Positions 16,413-27,190 of a DNA stretch of 64,000 bases are shown here, piece after piece; position 1 is the stretch's first letter; each line of letters begins with the position of its first letter. Below the pieces are notes generated by a model. That model saw only the letters and a list, made by a program, of their open reading frames with translations. It had not been told where the DNA came from and did no database searches. Both the position numbers and the translations under genes were made by a program. Source of the DNA: Rhodococcus marinonascens NBRC 14363 (GTDB taxonomy: Bacteria > Actinomycetota > Actinomycetes > Mycobacteriales > Mycobacteriaceae). The DNA lies in NCBI RefSeq assembly GCF_001894885.1, contig NZ_BCXB01000003.1, positions 186,001-250,000 on the forward strand, read 5' to 3'.

Positions 16413-17309
16413 CTATCGCTTGTCGGTGATGTCCATGCCCGGAACCGACACGTCGGCAAGGTCGGGACGATCTCCTCCCGCTGCTCCGGCCTTCTTGCCT
16501 GCTCGTAGTCGCTTCTCCACCCGGGTGGCCACCACGGTGAGTGTCGAGTTGATGATGATCATGATGATCGCCACGACGATCAGGGACGGCAGGTAGTTGC
16601 CGTAGAACGCGCCGAGTTGCTGACCCGACCGCACCACCTCGACGTAACCGATCAGGTAGCCGAGGGCGGAGTCCTTCAACGCCACCACCATCTGCGAGAT
16701 GATCGCGGGAAGCATGGCCGTGACTGCCTGCGGCAGCAAGATGGTCCGCATGACCTGGCTCTTGCGCATGCCCAGCGCCATCGCGGCCTCACTCTGCCCC
16801 TTCGGGAGCGAGTTGATGCCGGCCCGCACGATCTCTGCGATTACCGCGCCGTTGTAGAGCGTGAGGCTCACGATGACTGCGGCGAGCGCAAGGTACGTCG
16901 ACTTGAAGACTTCGTACTCTGCGAACAGTTGGTACGAAAAGATCATGAGAATCAGCACTGGGATGGCGCGGAATACTTCGACGAACGTCCCGGCGATCCA
17001 CCGTACCGGTCGGTGATCCGACAACCTGCCGACGCCGAGGATCGCGCCCAAGATCAGCGCGAGCAGAATCGACGCGGCCGCCGCGATGAGGGTGCCGCGG
17101 ATACCGGGGAGGAGATAGGTGGTCCACGAGGTGGACTCGACGAACGGACTCCACTTCTCCGACGTCAACTGGCCCTTGTCGTCGAGTGCCGCGTAGACGA
17201 GGTAGCCGACGCCCACCATGAGGGCGACGACGGCGACGGAAGCCAAGCGGTAGAGCCTCTTGGCCTTGGGTCCAGGCACGTCATAGAGGACGGTGGCCGA
17301 ATTGCTCAT
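16413..17309 (-). CDS. gluD: Glutamate ABC transporter permease GluD
   Basis: A 298-residue inner-membrane permease of the polar-amino-acid (HisMQ) family. The EAA loop lies in [23 protein letters not shown] (near residues 160-182), where the ATPase docks. An extra N-terminal helix and a charged C-terminal tail of about 35 residues are present, as in C. glutamicum GluD. It overlaps gluC by four bases in the operon gluA-gluB-gluC-gluD. Confidence 0.92.
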   Translation of the reverse strand: MSNSATVLYDVPGPKAKRLYRLASVAVVALMVGVGYLVYAALDDKGQLTSEKWSPFVESTSWTTYLLPGIRGTLIAAAASILLALILGAILGVGRLSDHRPVRWIAGTFVEVFRAIPVLILMIFSYQLFAEYEVFKSTYLALAAVIVSLTLYNGAVIAEIVRAGINSLPKGQSEAAMALGMRKSQVMRTILLPQAVTAMLPAIISQMVVALKDSALGYLIGYVEVVRSGQQLGAFYGNYLPSLIVVAIIMIIINSTLTVVATRVEKRLRAGKKAGAAGGDRPDLADVSVPGMDITDKR

Positions 17310-17986
17310 CGTGCAACCTCGAATCGCTTGCTCAGGTACCCGAACAGAAGCCCCAACGGCATGGTGAGGACCACGAACCCGAGTGCGAAGATTCCACCGA
17401 CGACGAAGATGGCGGCCTCGTTCTCGATCATTTCCTTCATCAGGAGGGAGGCCTCCGCGACGCCGATCACCGAGGCGATCGTCGTGTTCTTGGTCAGGGC
17501 GATGAGAACACTACCGAGGGGGGCGGTGACCGCACGGAAGGCCTGCGGCAGCACGATCAGCCGCAGATTCTGGGAGAACGTGAGCCCCAATGACCGGCCC
17601 GCCTCCGCCTGACCGACGTGCACGGTGTTGATACCGGCCCGGAGCGACTCGCACACGAACGCCGCGGTGTAGATGCTGAGTGCGAGCACGGCGAGCCGGA
17701 AGTTGTTCTGCTCGAAGAAGGTCGGCGACTGTCCGGGGGCGAGTTTGACGCCCAACGTCTGGAAGAGCCCGAACGAGCAGAAGATGACGATCAGCGTCAG
17801 CGGAGTGTTGCGGACGATGGTCACGTACCCGGCTCCGATCCCACGTGCGATAGGGATCGGCGACACTTGCATGGCAGCCAGGATGGTGCCGAGAACCAGG
17901 GCACCGACAGCGGAGAATGCGGTGAGTTGCACCGTCGTCCAGAACGCGTCGATCAACTGATCGCCGTACTTGCTCAGTAGGTCCAC
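17306..17986 (-). CDS. gluC: Glutamate ABC transporter permease GluC
   Basis: A 226-residue HisMQ-type permease with about five membrane helices and the EAA-type motif [18 protein letters not shown] (near residues 111-128) followed by GRSLGLTF. It pairs with GluD to form the membrane channel of the glutamate importer. It is preceded by a 90-bp gap after gluB that holds a stem-loop, and overlaps gluD downstream. Confidence 0.92.
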   Translation of the reverse strand: MDLLSKYGDQLIDAFWTTVQLTAFSAVGALVLGTILAAMQVSPIPIARGIGAGYVTIVRNTPLTLIVIFCSFGLFQTLGVKLAPGQSPTFFEQNNFRLAVLALSIYTAAFVCESLRAGINTVHVGQAEAGRSLGLTFSQNLRLIVLPQAFRAVTAPLGSVLIALTKNTTIASVIGVAEASLLMKEMIENEAAIFVVGGIFALGFVVLTMPLGLLFGYLSKRFEVAR

Positions 17987-18025
17987 TTACCGTCTCCCCA
18001 GATCACTGGTGGTTCGTCTCGAGCC

Positions 18026-18064
18026 GGGCCGGGCGGCGCCCGCAGGGGAACCGTCCGACCCGGA
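18026..18064 (-). terminator. Intercistronic stem-loop between gluB and gluC
   Basis: An inner hairpin CGGGC-GGC-GCCCG at 18030-18042 lies within weaker outer CCGGG/CCCGG pairing in the 90-bp gap. Such structures often protect or partly terminate the message after the binding-protein gene, giving more GluB than permease. Confidence 0.5.
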
Positions 18065-18076
18065 TGCGTGAGTTGC

Positions 18077-18910
18077 TCAGTACCGATCGACGGTCGGCGG
18101 CGCAGGGATCGGGTATCCCGATGCGCCGACGGTGTCGTTGAACGCGCGCTCCCACGAGCCGTCCGCGATCATCTCGTCGATGGCGTCGTTGATCTTGGCA
18201 CGGGCCTCGTCGTCGCCCTTGGCGAGGCCGATTCCGTAGCGTTCCTCGGTGAAGGGCTGGCCGACAACCTTCAGTTCACCTGGGTATTGCGCGGCGAATC
18301 CGGCGAGGATGATGTCGTCGGTTGTCACGGCATCGACTGCGCCGTTACGCAGTGCCTCGACACATGCCGAGTACGTGTCGAACTCCTGGAGTTGGACGTC
18401 CTGCGCGTACCTGTCCTTGACCGTCTGCGCCGGTGTGGAACCGGTGACCGAGCACAGCTTCGTGCCGTCGTTGAGCGACTCGGGGCCGGTGATCTCTGTG
18501 TTGTCGGACTGCACCAGGAGTGACTGTCCTGCGATGAAATACGGCCCCGCGAAGTCGACCTTTTCCTTGCGCGCATCGGTGATCGAGTAGGTCGCGGCCA
18601 CGAAGTCGACCTCGCCGTTCTCGATCAGCGTCTCGCGCTGAGCCGAGGGGGACTCCTTGAACGTGATGTTCTCGGGCGTGACTCCCAGTTTGCCGGCGAC
18701 ATACTCGGCAACCTCGACGTCGAAGCCGGTGAAGGATCCATCAGGGTTGCGCAACCCGAGGCCGGGCTGGTCGTACTTGATGCCGACGGTGAGCGTGCCC
18801 TCGGACGCGCTCTGTAGAGCACTCCTCTGCTCACCTCCGCCGCATGCGGATGCGACGACGGCGATCGCCATGACGCCGATTCCCATACGAATCGAGCGAT
18901 TGATCTTCAT
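18077..18910 (-). CDS. gluB: Glutamate-binding lipoprotein GluB
   Basis: A solute-binding lipoprotein of 277 residues that captures glutamate outside the membrane. The signal peptide ends in the lipobox VVASAC with the acylated Cys at residue 23, followed by GGG. The SBP_bac_3 fold is clear in GIKYDQPGLGLRNPDGSFTG and DFVAATYSITDARKEKVDFAGPY. Start 18910 gives a normal signal peptide; the frame is open a little further upstream. It is the second gene of gluABCD. Confidence 0.93.
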   Translation of the reverse strand: MKINRSIRMGIGVMAIAVVASACGGGEQRSALQSASEGTLTVGIKYDQPGLGLRNPDGSFTGFDVEVAEYVAGKLGVTPENITFKESPSAQRETLIENGEVDFVAATYSITDARKEKVDFAGPYFIAGQSLLVQSDNTEITGPESLNDGTKLCSVTGSTPAQTVKDRYAQDVQLQEFDTYSACVEALRNGAVDAVTTDDIILAGFAAQYPGELKVVGQPFTEERYGIGLAKGDDEARAKINDAIDEMIADGSWERAFNDTVGASGYPIPAPPTVDRY

Positions 18911-19010
18911 ACAGATCCTCCAATTGAAATACGGGTGTGGAGTGTCTAGCACAGTCGACCGCAGAGCACACGGCCGTCGACCGACAGGACACAGGATGGC
19001 GCTCTAACGG

Positions 19011-19793
19011 TCAGTGGCTGAGAATCTTGCCGAGGAAGTCTTTTGCCCGCTCGGAGGTGGGGGCGGTGAAGAAGGTGCTGGGATCGGAGTCCTCGACGAT
19101 CTGGCCGTCGGCCATGAAAAGGACGCGGTCGCCGGCCTTACGGGCGAAGCCCATCTCGTGGGTGACCACGAGCATGGTCATGCCGTCCTTGGCGAGTGAG
19201 GTCATGACGTCGAGAACCTCGTTGACCATCTCCGGGTCGAGTGCGGATGTGGGCTCGTCGAACAGCATGACCTTGGGGTTCATTGCGAGCGCGCGTGCGA
19301 TCGCGACTCGCTGCTGTTGTCCACCCGACAACTGGGCCGGGTACTTGTCCGCCTGGTTGGCGATGCCGACTCGTTCGAGCAGTCCGAGAGCCGCTGTCTT
19401 GGCGTCTTTGCTGCTCTTCTTCCGCACTTTGACGGGTGCGAGCATCACGTTCTCGAGGATTGTCTTGTGTGCGAAGAGGTTGAACGACTGGAATACCATT
19501 CCCACATCAGCGCGCAGTGCCGCCAGTGCTCTGCCCTCAGCGGGCAACACGTTCCCGTCCACCGCGATAACCCCGGAATCGATGGGCTCGAGACGGTTGA
19601 TGGTTCGGCACAGCGTCGACTTTCCCGATCCCGAGGGTCCGAGGACGATCACGACCTGTCCGCGGGGAACTTCGAGGTCGATCTCCTGGAGCACGTGGAG
19701 GTCGCCGAAGTGTTTGTTCACCGATTTCATCGATATCATGGAGGGCACCTCGCCCGTGGACGGGGTCGGCGTCGCATCGTCGGCTTGCGTCAT
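19011..19793 (-). CDS. gluA: Glutamate ABC transporter ATP-binding protein GluA
   Basis: A 260-residue ATPase of the polar-amino-acid importer class. Walker A is GPSGSGKST (residues 52-60), the signature [15 protein letters not shown] falls near 158, Walker B is [12 protein letters not shown] and the switch His is in VVTHEMG. ATG 19793 has AAGGT upstream; ATG 19739 (MISMKSV) would match the shorter C. glutamicum protein and is a real alternative. The operon runs gluA-gluB-gluC-gluD. It is divergent from miaB. Confidence 0.93.
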   Translation of the reverse strand: MTQADDATPTPSTGEVPSMISMKSVNKHFGDLHVLQEIDLEVPRGQVVIVLGPSGSGKSTLCRTINRLEPIDSGVIAVDGNVLPAEGRALAALRADVGMVFQSFNLFAHKTILENVMLAPVKVRKKSSKDAKTAALGLLERVGIANQADKYPAQLSGGQQQRVAIARALAMNPKVMLFDEPTSALDPEMVNEVLDVMTSLAKDGMTMLVVTHEMGFARKAGDRVLFMADGQIVEDSDPSTFFTAPTSERAKDFLGKILSH

Positions 19794-19891
19794 AATCGAT
19801 GACCTTAGGTGTTGACGGCGGAGATGATCTACCTCGGCACCCAAAATTTCTTCATCAGCACCGAGAATTCGTGCCGATGCAGTGAAAATTG

Positions 19892-21499
19892 ATGGACCCG
19901 GCCGCGATCATGTCTCCCGCGACGAGGCGATTTGGTGCGAGCCGTACCCTGGCACAGGTGGACACGATCGACCAGAACCTCATTCCGCGCGGCGGCCGGG
20001 ACACCCAGCGCAGCTACGAAGTGCGTACGTACGGCTGCCAGATGAACGTGCATGACTCCGAGCGGCTGTCGGGTCTGCTCGAAGATGCCGGTTACACGAA
20101 GGCCGCTGCGGGACGGGATCCCGACCTCGTGGTCTTCAACACCTGCGCGGTGCGGGAGAACGCCGATAACAAGCTGTACGGCAACCTGAGTCATCTCGCA
20201 CCGGCAAAGGAGCGCAATCCCGGCATGCAGATCGCGGTCGGTGGCTGCCTGGCGCAGAAGGATCGCGACGTCGTCGTCAAGAAGGCGCCGTGGGTCGACG
20301 TGGTGTTCGGTACCCACAACATCGGTTCGCTGCCCGCACTGCTCGATCGGGCTCGCCACAACCAGCGGGCCGAGGTCGAAATCCTCGACGCGCTCGAGGC
20401 ATTTCCGTCGACGTTGCCCGCCAAGCGTGAGTCCGCGTACGCCGGGTGGGTGTCCATCTCGGTGGGATGCAACAACACATGCACGTTCTGCATCGTGCCT
20501 GCACTGCGCGGTAAGGAAATCGACCGGCGCCCCGGCGACATCCTGGCCGAGGTCCAGGCACTGGTGAACGAGGGTGTCCTCGAGGTCACGCTCCTCGGGC
20601 AGAACGTCAACGCGTACGGGGTGTCCTTCGCCGACCCCGAGCAACCCCGCGACCGCGGCGCGTTCGCCGCTCTCCTGCGCTCATGCGGGGACATCGACGG
20701 GCTCGAGCGCGTTCGGTTCACATCACCGCACCCGGCCGAGTTCACCGACGACGTCATCGAGGCGATGGCCGAGACACCCAACGTGTGCCCCCAGTTGCAC
20801 ATGCCCCTGCAGTCCGGTTCGGATCGAGTATTGAAAGCGATGCGCCGCTCATACCGGAAGTCGCGATTCCTCGCGATCATCGACAAGGTTCGCACCGCGA
20901 TGCCACACGCGGCGATTACCACCGACATCATCGTGGGCTTCCCGGGTGAGACCGAGGAGGACTTCCAGGACACGCTCGACGTCGTCCGCCAGGCGCGTTT
21001 CACCAGTGCATTCACGTTCCAGTACTCCAAGCGGCCCGGCACCCCGGCGGCGGAGATGGACGACCAGGTGCCGAAGGCCGTCGTCCAGGAACGGTACGAC
21101 CGTCTCATTGCGCTGCAGGAAGAGATCACGCTCGAGGAGAACCAGAAGTTCGTCGGTGCGGAGGTGGAACTACTCGTCGCCGCGGGAGAGGGGCGCAAGA
21201 ACGCGGCGACCGCCCGCATGAGCGGACGTGCACGTGACGGCAGGCTCGTCCACTTCCGGCCGGAGGGAAACCTCGACGGAAACGTCCGGCCCGGCGATGT
21301 CGTCACCATTGTTGTCAGTGCCGCAGCCCCACACCACCTCGTCGCCGATACTCCCGTCCTGAGCCATCGACGCACCCGGGCGGGTGACTCCTTCGAGCTG
21401 GGCGTCACCCCGAAGACCCCGCCGATCGGTGTGGGTCTCGGACTTCCGCAGATCGGTGCGCCGGCGCCACTACCCGATCAGATGGGATGCAACGCATGA
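19892..21499 (+). CDS. miaB: tRNA-2-methylthio-N6-dimethylallyladenosine synthase
   Basis: A radical-SAM methylthiotransferase that converts i6A37 of tRNA to ms2i6A37, downstream of MiaA. The N-terminal MTTase domain opens with [20 protein letters not shown]. The radical-SAM cluster is CNNTCTFC (about residue 195), and a C-terminal TRAM domain covers about residues 405-470. The start is uncertain: TTG 19889, ATG 19892 and ATG 19910 are all in frame with no clear Shine-Dalgarno, and family similarity begins near residue 40. An unusually Pro/Gly-rich tail follows the TRAM domain. Confidence 0.94.
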   Translation: MDPAAIMSPATRRFGASRTLAQVDTIDQNLIPRGGRDTQRSYEVRTYGCQMNVHDSERLSGLLEDAGYTKAAAGRDPDLVVFNTCAVRENADNKLYGNLSHLAPAKERNPGMQIAVGGCLAQKDRDVVVKKAPWVDVVFGTHNIGSLPALLDRARHNQRAEVEILDALEAFPSTLPAKRESAYAGWVSISVGCNNTCTFCIVPALRGKEIDRRPGDILAEVQALVNEGVLEVTLLGQNVNAYGVSFADPEQPRDRGAFAALLRSCGDIDGLERVRFTSPHPAEFTDDVIEAMAETPNVCPQLHMPLQSGSDRVLKAMRRSYRKSRFLAIIDKVRTAMPHAAITTDIIVGFPGETEEDFQDTLDVVRQARFTSAFTFQYSKRPGTPAAEMDDQVPKAVVQERYDRLIALQEEITLEENQKFVGAEVELLVAAGEGRKNAATARMSGRARDGRLVHFRPEGNLDGNVRPGDVVTIVVSAAAPHHLVADTPVLSHRRTRAGDSFELGVTPKTPPIGVGLGLPQIGAPAPLPDQMGCNA

Positions 21500-22101
21500 C
21501 CTCCTCGCACAATTCCGATCGGGTCGGAAACAAAAATCCGAGTGGCGAGGGCGACCCGATCGACGGCTACCGGAAGGATTTCGACGCCGCCGAGAAGAAG
21601 GTGGCCGGCGAGATCGACCCCGGTGCGCGCGCGCTGGTCGTCGCGGTCGCGGTCGTCGTCCTGCTCGGCTCGTTGACGCTGCCACATTCCGGCATAGCCA
21701 ACGGGTGGGAGGTACTGGTGAACAGCAACGAGGCCCGCGACGAGGCGATCGCACTTCCGTCGCGACTGTTCGTAGGGTTCGCGGTTGCGTTCGGTGTCGT
21801 CGCGTCGATGCTGGCGCTGATCACGCGCCGCTGGGTTCTGGCTTGGATCGCTCTCGCGGGAACTGCCTTGTCCGCCGTGCTCGGGATGCTCGCCATCTGG
21901 TCGCGGCAGACACCGCCACCGGGGGTCGTGGCCTCGGGCCCCGGCATCGGGCTGATCATCGGTTGGCTCACCGTTATCGTGCTCACGTTCCACTGGTTGA
22001 AGGTGGTCTGGGGCCGGACCGCGCTGCAGTTGGCGGCCGAAGAAGAACGCCGCGCCGCTGCCGCCGAAGCGGAGCAGCGCGGCGATTGGAACGTCGGCTG
22101 A
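21496..22101 (+). CDS. Conserved membrane protein after miaB
   Basis: A 201-residue protein with about four hydrophobic segments ([65 protein letters not shown]) and a charged Ala/Glu-rich C-terminus. It matches Rv2732c by position and layout. The function is unknown. ATG 21496 overlaps the miaB stop as ATGA, so it is translationally coupled to miaB. Confidence 0.8.
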   Translation: MTSSHNSDRVGNKNPSGEGDPIDGYRKDFDAAEKKVAGEIDPGARALVVAVAVVVLLGSLTLPHSGIANGWEVLVNSNEARDEAIALPSRLFVGFAVAFGVVASMLALITRRWVLAWIALAGTALSAVLGMLAIWSRQTPPPGVVASGPGIGLIIGWLTVIVLTFHWLKVVWGRTALQLAAEEERRAAAAEAEQRGDWNVG

Positions 22102-22114
22102 CGCCGAGCCCGAT

Positions 22115-22133
22115 CGTAGGTCCGGGCCCTACG
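22115..22133. terminator. Hairpin between convergent membrane protein and DUF349 genes
   Basis: CGTAGG (22115-22120) and CCTACG (22128-22133) form a 6-bp stem with a 7-base loop. It overlaps the stop codon of the convergent DUF349 gene and may terminate both transcripts. Confidence 0.45.
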
Positions 22134-23508
22134 GGCCGCTGACCGCACCCTCCGCAGCCTCCGCCCATTCGCGCCACTGCTTGGCCTGCGCGAGGGCGCT
22201 CTCGGCATCTTTCGTCTTGCCTGCCGCGGTGGCCTTGGCGGCCTGTTCTTCGAACTGCGCGACGCGCTCGCGGAATTGTGCGGCCCGGGCAAGGGCCTCC
22301 GGATCGGTGCGCCGCCACTGTTCGTCGGCCGCGTCGTGGACTCGCTTCTCGATGGCCCGAAGCTTGCCCTCGAGTTCGTGGATCCGCTCGCGGGGCACCT
22401 TGCCGACGGCGTCCCACTTCTCCTGGACATCGCGCAGTGCGGCCCTTGCGGCGCCGATGTCCTTGGATGGATCGATGTTTTCGGCGCTCTTCAGCAGCGC
22501 CTCCTTGGCTACAGCATTTTCCTCGAACTCGGCGTCGCGCTCGGACGACGCCGAGTTACGGGCGGCGAAGAACACGTCCTGGGCGGTCTTGAATCGTTTC
22601 CACAGGGCGTCGTCGGCCTCGCGCGGAGCGCGCCCGGCCGCCTTCCACTCGGCGAGAAGGTCGCGGAACGCTCCGGCGGTGGGACCCCAGTCGGTGGAGT
22701 CGGACAGCGCCTCGGCCTGTGCGACGAGTTCTTCCTTCTTGGTCTTGGCCGCCGCACGCTCACGATCGAGTTCGGCGAAATGCGCTCCGCGGCGCCGATT
22801 GAACGCTTCCCGAGCCTTCGAATATCGCTTCCACAGCGTGTCGTCGACTTTGCGGTCGATCCCCCGAATCGTCTTCCACTCGTCCAGGATTTCTCGCAGC
22901 CGGTCGCCGGCGGCCTTCCACTGCGTCGACTCGGCACCGATCTGCTCGGCCTCGGCGGCCAGCTCTTCCTTGCGTTCGGTTTGCGCCTTCCGCGACAATT
23001 CCTTCTCATGTTTGGCGTGGGCGGCCGCCTCGTCCGATTCGGCGATGATGACATCGAGACGCGCTGCAAGTGAATCGATGTCGCCGATCACTGCGGCGGT
23101 CGGAAGGGATTCGGAGATTCCGACCGCCGCCGCCTTCGTCTTCTTCGCGTCGCCGGTGCCCGAACTCAACCGCGCCTCGAGAAGAGCTACCTCGGTCGCG
23201 ATGTCCTCGAAGCGTCGGCCGAAGTGCGCGAGTCCCTCGGCTGCGTCGCCAGCCTGCCACGAGCCGATCTGCCGCTCGCCGTCCGCGGTTTTCACCCAGG
23301 CTGTGCCGTCGTCGTCGACGCGACCGAACTTGCTCGGGTCGCTACCGGTGGTGACAGGGGGAGCGGAGAGAGCGTGTGTCGGGGTGGGGTGGGGCTTGGG
23401 AACACCGGGCTTTGCCAGCCCTCCCGGTTTCGGGACGCTGGGCTTCGGCGTGTCGTGCTGACGAGAGGCAGGCTCAACACTGGGCTGCACGTCGCTGCTG
23501 TCGGTCAT
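22129..23508 (-). CDS. DUF349 domain protein
   Basis: A 459-residue, highly charged helical protein with several DUF349 repeats, each centred on a W-K-x-A-G or DDTLWKRY pattern (for example [19 protein letters not shown] and [19 protein letters not shown]), then a coiled-coil C-terminus. An N-terminal Pro-rich disordered segment covers about 1-60. It matches Rv2731. The molecular role is not established. ATG 23508 follows GAGGA; the frame is open upstream of it. The following 205 bp (23509-23713) shows no feature I can name. Confidence 0.85.
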   Translation of the reverse strand: MTDSSDVQPSVEPASRQHDTPKPSVPKPGGLAKPGVPKPHPTPTHALSAPPVTTGSDPSKFGRVDDDGTAWVKTADGERQIGSWQAGDAAEGLAHFGRRFEDIATEVALLEARLSSGTGDAKKTKAAAVGISESLPTAAVIGDIDSLAARLDVIIAESDEAAAHAKHEKELSRKAQTERKEELAAEAEQIGAESTQWKAAGDRLREILDEWKTIRGIDRKVDDTLWKRYSKAREAFNRRRGAHFAELDRERAAAKTKKEELVAQAEALSDSTDWGPTAGAFRDLLAEWKAAGRAPREADDALWKRFKTAQDVFFAARNSASSERDAEFEENAVAKEALLKSAENIDPSKDIGAARAALRDVQEKWDAVGKVPRERIHELEGKLRAIEKRVHDAADEQWRRTDPEALARAAQFRERVAQFEEQAAKATAAGKTKDAESALAQAKQWREWAEAAEGAVSGP

Positions 23509-23713
23509 CGGTTCCTCATCTCTGCCGCGCGTCACGGCTGCCTGAACGCAATACTGGCTCCATACGACCCGGGGGCGGGTGCTGGTTTCCATTCAACCCG
23601 GTACGGGCCTTGTGAGCTATTGAATCAGGTAGGAGGGTCGACGTTGCTGCCGATCGGCGCCGACGCCCTATTCGGATGTCGGCTACACGAACCTGGTCGA
23701 CTAGCGTGGCGGT

Positions 23714-24430
23714 GTGTTCAACGCCGCAATTCTCGTGCCGTCGCCACCTCTTCTGGTTCCCGAACTGGCCGGGTCGGCAGCGGGGGAGATGACTCCTCTG
23801 CGGGATGCGGTTGCCGCGGCCGCGAAGGCGCTGTATGCGCTCACGACCGATTGGATCGCAATCGGAGCGGCGTCCGACTCGGTCGACGTCAGGCCCGGCG
23901 CGCAGGGCACCTACCTCGGCTACGGCGTCGATGTGCAGGTCGCGCTGCGCCCCGCCCCGGCCGGCGAGCCCGACCCGGACCTGCCGCTTGCCGCGCTCAC
24001 GGCCGGATGGATCCGGGGCACGTGGGCGCCGGCTGCCGTCGTCGACGCGCGGATACTTGCGTCCGACCTGTCCCCTGAGCAGTGCGCCGAGTACGGCGCG
24101 GAGCTGCGCTCCTTCCTCGACCGCGATCGCGAACCCCGCGGCCTCGTGATCGTCGCGGACGGGGCCAACACGCTCGACGCGAAGGCACCCGGAGCGTTCG
24201 ATCCGCGCGCGAAGGGGGTGCAGGCGGGGATCGACGCTGCACTCGACGCCGGCGACCGCGACGCACTGCTCGCCCTCGACCCCTCGGAGTGCGCGTCACT
24301 CGGTATCGGAGGGCGCGTTCCGTGGCAAGTGCTGGCCGGCGTGTTCGACACGCCACCGATCTTCTGCCGGACGCTTTATGGCGCAGCACCCTATGGGGTG
24401 GGCTACCACGTGGGGGAGTGGCGTCCGTGA
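23714..24430 (+). CDS. LigB-like (class III extradiol dioxygenase fold) conserved protein
   Basis: A 238-residue protein matching Rv2728c by position, next to miaA. It begins with [17 protein letters not shown], the strand and Pro-rich loop typical of the class III extradiol dioxygenase subunit B-like family (also AmmeMemoRadiSam B). The usual metal-binding histidines after that strand are not obvious, so catalytic activity is doubtful. GTG 23714 is the start, and its stop overlaps the miaA start (GTGA), making it first gene of an operon with miaA and the SpoU methyltransferase. Confidence 0.75.
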   Translation: MFNAAILVPSPPLLVPELAGSAAGEMTPLRDAVAAAAKALYALTTDWIAIGAASDSVDVRPGAQGTYLGYGVDVQVALRPAPAGEPDPDLPLAALTAGWIRGTWAPAAVVDARILASDLSPEQCAEYGAELRSFLDRDREPRGLVIVADGANTLDAKAPGAFDPRAKGVQAGIDAALDAGDRDALLALDPSECASLGIGGRVPWQVLAGVFDTPPIFCRTLYGAAPYGVGYHVGEWRP

Positions 24431-25356
24431 CTCCGCCTGTGCCGATCGCCGTGGTCGGTCCGACCGGCACCGGCAAATCCGATCTCGCCCTGGACCTGGC
24501 CGTGCGACTCGGCGGCGAGATCGTCAACATCGACGCGATGCAGTTGTACCGGGGAATGGACATCGGTACCGCCAAACTCGCTCCCGACGAGTGGCGCGGA
24601 ATACGATACCATCAACTCGACGTACTCGACGTGACACAGACGGCCTCCGTCGCGAATTACCAGCAGGCAGCGGTCCGTGACGTCGAGGCGATCGCAGTGC
24701 GTGGCGCCGTGCCGGTCATCGTCGGCGGATCAATGATGTACGTCCAGTCGCTGCTCGACGAGTGGAGTTTTCCCGCCACCGATGCGGCGGTGCGCGCGCG
24801 ATGGGAGGCGGTCCTCGCCGCGAGGGGAGTCGCGGCGGTGCACGAAGAACTGAGCCGTGTCGACCCTGAGGCCGCGGCATCGATCCTCCCGACCGACGGC
24901 AGGCGCCTGGTCCGGGCACTCGAAGTGGTGGAGATCACTGGTCGGCCGTTTGCGGCGTCCGCGCCGCGCATAGGCGAGCCACGATGGGGAACCCGCATCG
25001 TCGGTGTCGACCGCGAGAGCGCCGAACTCGACGAGAGGATCCGGCTCCGCACTCGACTGATGTTCGAGCGAGGTCTCGTCGACGAGGTGCGGGGGCTGAT
25101 CGAACTGGGTTTGCGCGAAGGTGTGACCGCACCACGTGCGATCGGCTACGCGCAGGTCCTCGCCTGGCTCGATGGCGAATACGATCTCGACGAGGCGCAG
25201 GAGCGCACGTTCATCGGCACTCGCCGGTACGTGCGCCGGCAGCGATCGTGGTTCCGACGGGATACCCGCATTCGGTGGGTGGACGGAAACGATCCGGACC
25301 TCGCGGACACCACGATCCGAATCCTCGACGACAGACGAATACTGGGAGAACCATGA
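24427..25356 (+). CDS. miaA: tRNA dimethylallyltransferase
   Basis: Transfers a dimethylallyl group to A37 of tRNAs reading U-starting codons, making the substrate for MiaB. The 309-residue enzyme has the P-loop GPTGTGKS (residues 11-18), the [15 protein letters not shown] motif (about 38-52), [14 protein letters not shown], and the C-terminal [14 protein letters not shown] motif. GTG 24427 overlaps the preceding stop by four bases, and its own stop overlaps the next gene (ATGA at 25353-25356). Confidence 0.96.
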   Translation: MTPPVPIAVVGPTGTGKSDLALDLAVRLGGEIVNIDAMQLYRGMDIGTAKLAPDEWRGIRYHQLDVLDVTQTASVANYQQAAVRDVEAIAVRGAVPVIVGGSMMYVQSLLDEWSFPATDAAVRARWEAVLAARGVAAVHEELSRVDPEAAASILPTDGRRLVRALEVVEITGRPFAASAPRIGEPRWGTRIVGVDRESAELDERIRLRTRLMFERGLVDEVRGLIELGLREGVTAPRAIGYAQVLAWLDGEYDLDEAQERTFIGTRRYVRRQRSWFRRDTRIRWVDGNDPDLADTTIRILDDRRILGEP

Positions 25357-26201
25357 GTCGCACGCCGCCTGGACGCAACCGTCCGGCACCGACCTTGCTC
25401 GTGACCGCCCGCAACGCCCGTTTCCAGCAATGGCAGTCGTATCTCACGAACCGCGCAAAACGAACGAAGGCGGGACGGTTCCTCATTCAGGGCGTACGTC
25501 CCCTCAACCTAGCGTTGGAGTACAACTGGCCCATCGAATCGCTTCTGCACCGCATCGACGGCCCGCCGCTGTCCGTATGGGCCCGTGAGGTTCTGGCGTC
25601 CCGCTCGCTCGAACAGATCGGTGTCAGCGCCGAACTGATGACGGAGTTGGGGGAGAAGACCTCCGCGGTGCCCGAGTTGATGGCCGTCGCGAAGACCCGC
25701 ACACCGCGACTGAAGGACCTGCGGCAACAGTCCGCGCCGCTGATCGTTGTATTCGACCGTCCGAGTTCACCAGGCAATCTGGGCACACTCGTCCGTTCGG
25801 CCGACGCGTTCGGCGCCGACGCTGTCGTGGTGGTCGGGCACGGCGCCGACCCGTTCGACCCCCAGAGTGTTCGCGCCTCAACCGGATCCTTGTTCGCGAT
25901 GCCGGTCGTCACCGTGTCGGCCGTGGAGGAGATCCTCGCCTTCCGGGAATCCCGGCGTGAGTCCGGAACCGATCTGCAAATCGTTGGGACGGACGAGAGC
26001 GGGTCCGTCACCGTCGACGCCCACGACTTCACCGGCGGAACAGTGCTGGTGATCGGCAACGAGACTCGCGGAATGAGCGCCGCGTGGCGCCAGGCCTGCG
26101 ACACCGTGGTCACGATCCCCATCGGGGGAGCCGCGAGTTCTCTCGGCGCCCCCTCCGCGGGTGCGGTTGTGCTCTACGAAATAGCCCGGCAGCGTAGATG
26201 A
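25353..26201 (+). CDS. SpoU/TrmH family RNA 2'-O-methyltransferase
   Basis: A 282-residue SPOUT-class RNA ribose methyltransferase, probably acting on rRNA or tRNA. An N-terminal substrate-binding region (about 1-125) precedes the trefoil-knot domain: motif 1 [15 protein letters not shown], motif 2 [11 protein letters not shown], motif 3 [16 protein letters not shown] followed by VVLYE. Motif 3 has Gly where most family members have Asn (SLNVS). It is translationally coupled to miaA. As I recall, M. tuberculosis has dapF directly after miaA, so this gene is an insertion in this lineage. Confidence 0.87.
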   Translation: MSRTPPGRNRPAPTLLVTARNARFQQWQSYLTNRAKRTKAGRFLIQGVRPLNLALEYNWPIESLLHRIDGPPLSVWAREVLASRSLEQIGVSAELMTELGEKTSAVPELMAVAKTRTPRLKDLRQQSAPLIVVFDRPSSPGNLGTLVRSADAFGADAVVVVGHGADPFDPQSVRASTGSLFAMPVVTVSAVEEILAFRESRRESGTDLQIVGTDESGSVTVDAHDFTGGTVLVIGNETRGMSAAWRQACDTVVTIPIGGAASSLGAPSAGAVVLYEIARQRR

Positions 26202-26237
26202 GCGATTCGTTCGCGGCCGTTGGATAGAGTGGTGCGC

Positions 26238-27107
26238 ATGGACTTCAGTAAGGGACACGGCACCGAGAACGACTTCGTGGTGCTCCCCGATCTCGACGTC
26301 CGCATCGACTTGTCCGCCCCGCGGGTGACGGCACTGTGTGATCGCCGACGAGGCATCGGAGCCGACGGAATCTTGCGCGTGGCCAAGGCCGGTGCGTTGG
26401 CGACGGCCGGTGTGCTGGCCGCACTGCCTGAAGGTGTGTCCGAAGACGACTGGTTCATGGACTACCGCAACGCGGACGGTTCGATCGCCGAGATGTGCGG
26501 CAACGGTGTCCGCGTCTTCGCGCACTACCTGCGGTCGGCGGGCCTCGAAGCGCGTGAGGAGTTCGTGGTTGGTAGTCGGGCGGGCGGCAAACCGGTGATC
26601 GTGCATTCAGCAGACCGCGCTCGCGGCGACGTGACTGTGGACATGGGCGCCGTCCGGGATCTGGGCACCAGCACGGCGACCATCGACGGCAAGGTGTTCA
26701 ACGGCATCGGTATCGATGTCGGTAACCCGCATCTGGCCTGTGTGGATCCGCATCTCACGGCTGCCTCACTCTCGGCCCTCGACCTGTCGGCCGCTCCGGG
26801 GTTCGATCCAGGCTTCTTCCCTCACGGCGTAAACGTGGAGATCCTCACCCGTATCGATTCCGGCGCCGTCGACATGCGCGTGCACGAGCGTGGGGTCGGC
26901 GAGACCCGATCGTGCGGAACCGGCACGGTTGCCGCGGCAACCGCCGCGCTGCGCTTCGACGGATCCGACTCCGGTGAGGTGGACGTTCGCATTCCCGGTG
27001 GCCAGGTCACTGTGTTGCTGTCCGGTGGCCGGGCGACCCTACGCGGCCCGTCCATCCTGGTGGCGTCGGGGGATCTCGACGATGGCTGGTGGAACGGTGT
27101 CACCTGA
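26238..27107 (+). CDS. dapF: Diaminopimelate epimerase
   Basis: Converts LL- to meso-diaminopimelate for lysine and peptidoglycan. The 289-residue enzyme has both catalytic cysteines in their standard settings: Cys87 in EMCGNGVR and Cys226 in RSCGTGT. The opening KGHGTENDF and the NPH motif (GNPHLACVD) are also intact. ATG 26238 is chosen because homology begins there. Its stop codon lies inside the first copy of a 22-bp direct repeat. Confidence 0.96.
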   Translation: MDFSKGHGTENDFVVLPDLDVRIDLSAPRVTALCDRRRGIGADGILRVAKAGALATAGVLAALPEGVSEDDWFMDYRNADGSIAEMCGNGVRVFAHYLRSAGLEAREEFVVGSRAGGKPVIVHSADRARGDVTVDMGAVRDLGTSTATIDGKVFNGIGIDVGNPHLACVDPHLTAASLSALDLSAAPGFDPGFFPHGVNVEILTRIDSGAVDMRVHERGVGETRSCGTGTVAAATAALRFDGSDSGEVDVRIPGGQVTVLLSGGRATLRGPSILVASGDLDDGWWNGVT

Positions 27108-27146
27108 TCGCCCTCGGCGAAGCCTCACCTGATCGCCCTCGGCGAA
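27100..27146 (+). repeat. 22-bp direct repeat at the dapF 3' end
   Basis: An identical 22-base unit (beginning TCACCTGATCGCC, ending GGCGAA) occurs at 27100-27121 and 27125-27146 with a 3-bp spacer. The first copy contains the dapF stop codon, so the second duplicates the gene end. Confidence 0.9.
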
Positions 27147-27190
27147 ATGCGTGTGCGCGCCCCGGGCATTCCGTGGGATCATGAGGGTGT

